From: Desulfobacterales bacterium
Lineage (GTDB): Bacteria > Desulfobacterota > Desulfobacteria > Desulfobacterales > C00003060
Reading direction: 5' to 3'
NCBI GenBank assembly: GCA_030616425.1
Contig: JAUWXJ010000159.1
Coordinates: forward strand, 1 to 5,427
DNA: 5,427 nt
Of the stretch, positions 5,131 to 5,427 are shown one piece after another. Position 1 is the first letter of the stretch, and each line of letters opens with the position of its first letter. Under the pieces are notes generated by a model, which did no database searches, had not been told where the DNA came from, and worked only from the letters and a program-made list of their open reading frames with translations. Both the position numbers and the translations under genes were made by a program.

Positions 5131-5151
5131 AAATCGTGGTGATCACGATTT
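5131..5151 (+). repeat. Hairpin after the MshEN-like gene, possible weak terminator/attenuator
   Basis: AAATCGTG (5131-5138) and CACGATTT (5144-5151) form a perfect 8-bp stem with a GTGAT loop; the centre GTGATCAC is itself palindromic. Only a short T run follows, so termination would be partial. It begins 4 nt after the stop codon and could equally be a dyad operator. Confidence 0.45.
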
Positions 5152-5219
5152 GGTCCGAAAGCTATCCATTCCGGGGCTACTTTACGCGGAAGAGCAAGAA
5201 AGTCGGCCAAGAGATTTAA
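5136..5219 (+). CDS. Possible 27-residue micro-ORF
   Basis: GTG 5136 (or GTG 5139) opens a frame ending at TAA 5217-5219 that encodes a basic, aromatic-rich peptide (VVITIWSESYPFRGYFTRKS... then KKVGQEI). It fills nearly all of the gap between the MshEN-like gene and the membrane-protein gene and ends 9 nt before the latter's Shine-Dalgarno. The start lies within a hairpin and has only a weak upstream purine run (GATAGGG). The composition looks protein-like, but length and start context leave this speculative. Confidence 0.22.
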   Translation: MVITIWSESYPFRGYFTRKSKKVGQEI

Positions 5220-5241
5220 GACCCTGTGACAGGAGGTGCCT

Positions 5242-5427
5242 ATGGAATTCCTTTATTCGGCGGAACTAACTATACCACTCGTTCAGATAGTATTGCTTTT
5301 GGCGCTCAGCACACTGGCACTCCTTTTTGGAAGAACAAAACTTGCCTTGCTCATAAATTACATTTTCGTACTCCACTGGGGGTACGTAGTTAATCGAGAC
5401 CTCTTGGTGGGTTCCGGCCTTGAAAAG
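5242..5427 (+). CDS. Small integral membrane protein, N-terminal part (cut by window end)
   Basis: ATG 5242 follows a very strong CAGGAGGTG ribosome site (5229-5237) and opens a frame that continues through the last base: 62 residues visible. Two hydrophobic segments are seen, about 10-29 (I-P-L-V-Q-I-V-L-L-L-A-L-S-T-L-A-L-L-F-G) and 35-48 (L-A-L-L-I-N-Y-I-F-V-L-H-W-G-Y-V-V), joined by a short basic turn G-R-T-K. It then becomes polar (N-R-D-L-L-V-G-S-G-L-E-K). This fits a small inner-membrane protein with helices in hairpin arrangement. I recognise no family with a known function. Its position suggests co-expression with the MshEN-like protein. Confidence 0.8.
   Translation, partial: MEFLYSAELTIPLVQIVLLLALSTLALLFGRTKLALLINYIFVLHWGYVVNRDLLVGSGLEK

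Overview
The window looks like chromosomal DNA of a Gram-negative, probably anaerobic, bacterium. It has an outer-membrane TonB-dependent receptor, an outer-membrane-type lipoprotein and LD-carboxypeptidase/serine-hydrolase wall enzymes. The general style (a stand-alone MshEN-like protein, intergenic palindromes, mixed base composition) reminds me of Desulfobacterota (former Deltaproteobacteria). That placement is an inference from style; no marker gene proves it.

Region 1 (1-1730, minus strand): a two-gene peptidoglycan-recycling style operon. An S66-family LD-carboxypeptidase overlaps by 4 bases (ATGA) a class-C beta-lactamase-like serine hydrolase, which runs off the left edge; 216 residues are visible. 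Their upstream region holds two small palindromes and shares the intergenic space with a divergent tRNA promoter.

Region 2 (1693-1844, plus strand): a complete tRNA-Pro(GGG) with encoded CCA, a consensus -35 box upstream and a strong intrinsic terminator downstream. It is a self-contained transcription unit.

Region 3 (1845-4200, plus strand): a TonB-dependent outer-membrane receptor sits between two mobile-element-like scars. Upstream, at 1926-2211/2213, is a short non-autonomous element with 17-bp terminal inverted repeats (16/17 matching), flanked by CCTTA direct repeats. It carries an 18-position internal stem-loop and a possible outward promoter. Downstream, just after the receptor stop codon, is a 59-bp multi-hairpin palindrome closed by a perfect 9-bp stem. 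It resembles the subterminal structures of IS200/IS605-group elements. The open frame in front of the receptor is MITE sequence; the true start is probably GTG 2246, just after a GAGGAG ribosome binding site.

Region 4 (4201-5427, plus strand): a run of small genes. A 135-residue lipoprotein with an acidic, proline/glycine-rich tail is followed by a possible micro-ORF, a 75-residue protein matching the 24-residue c-di-GMP-binding MshEN motif, another possible micro-ORF, and the N-terminal 62 residues of a small two-helix membrane protein cut by the right edge. Spacing and strong Shine-Dalgarno sites suggest an operon. No known system is assigned to this set. It is the best candidate for undescribed biology here, together with the MITE/structured leader of the receptor.
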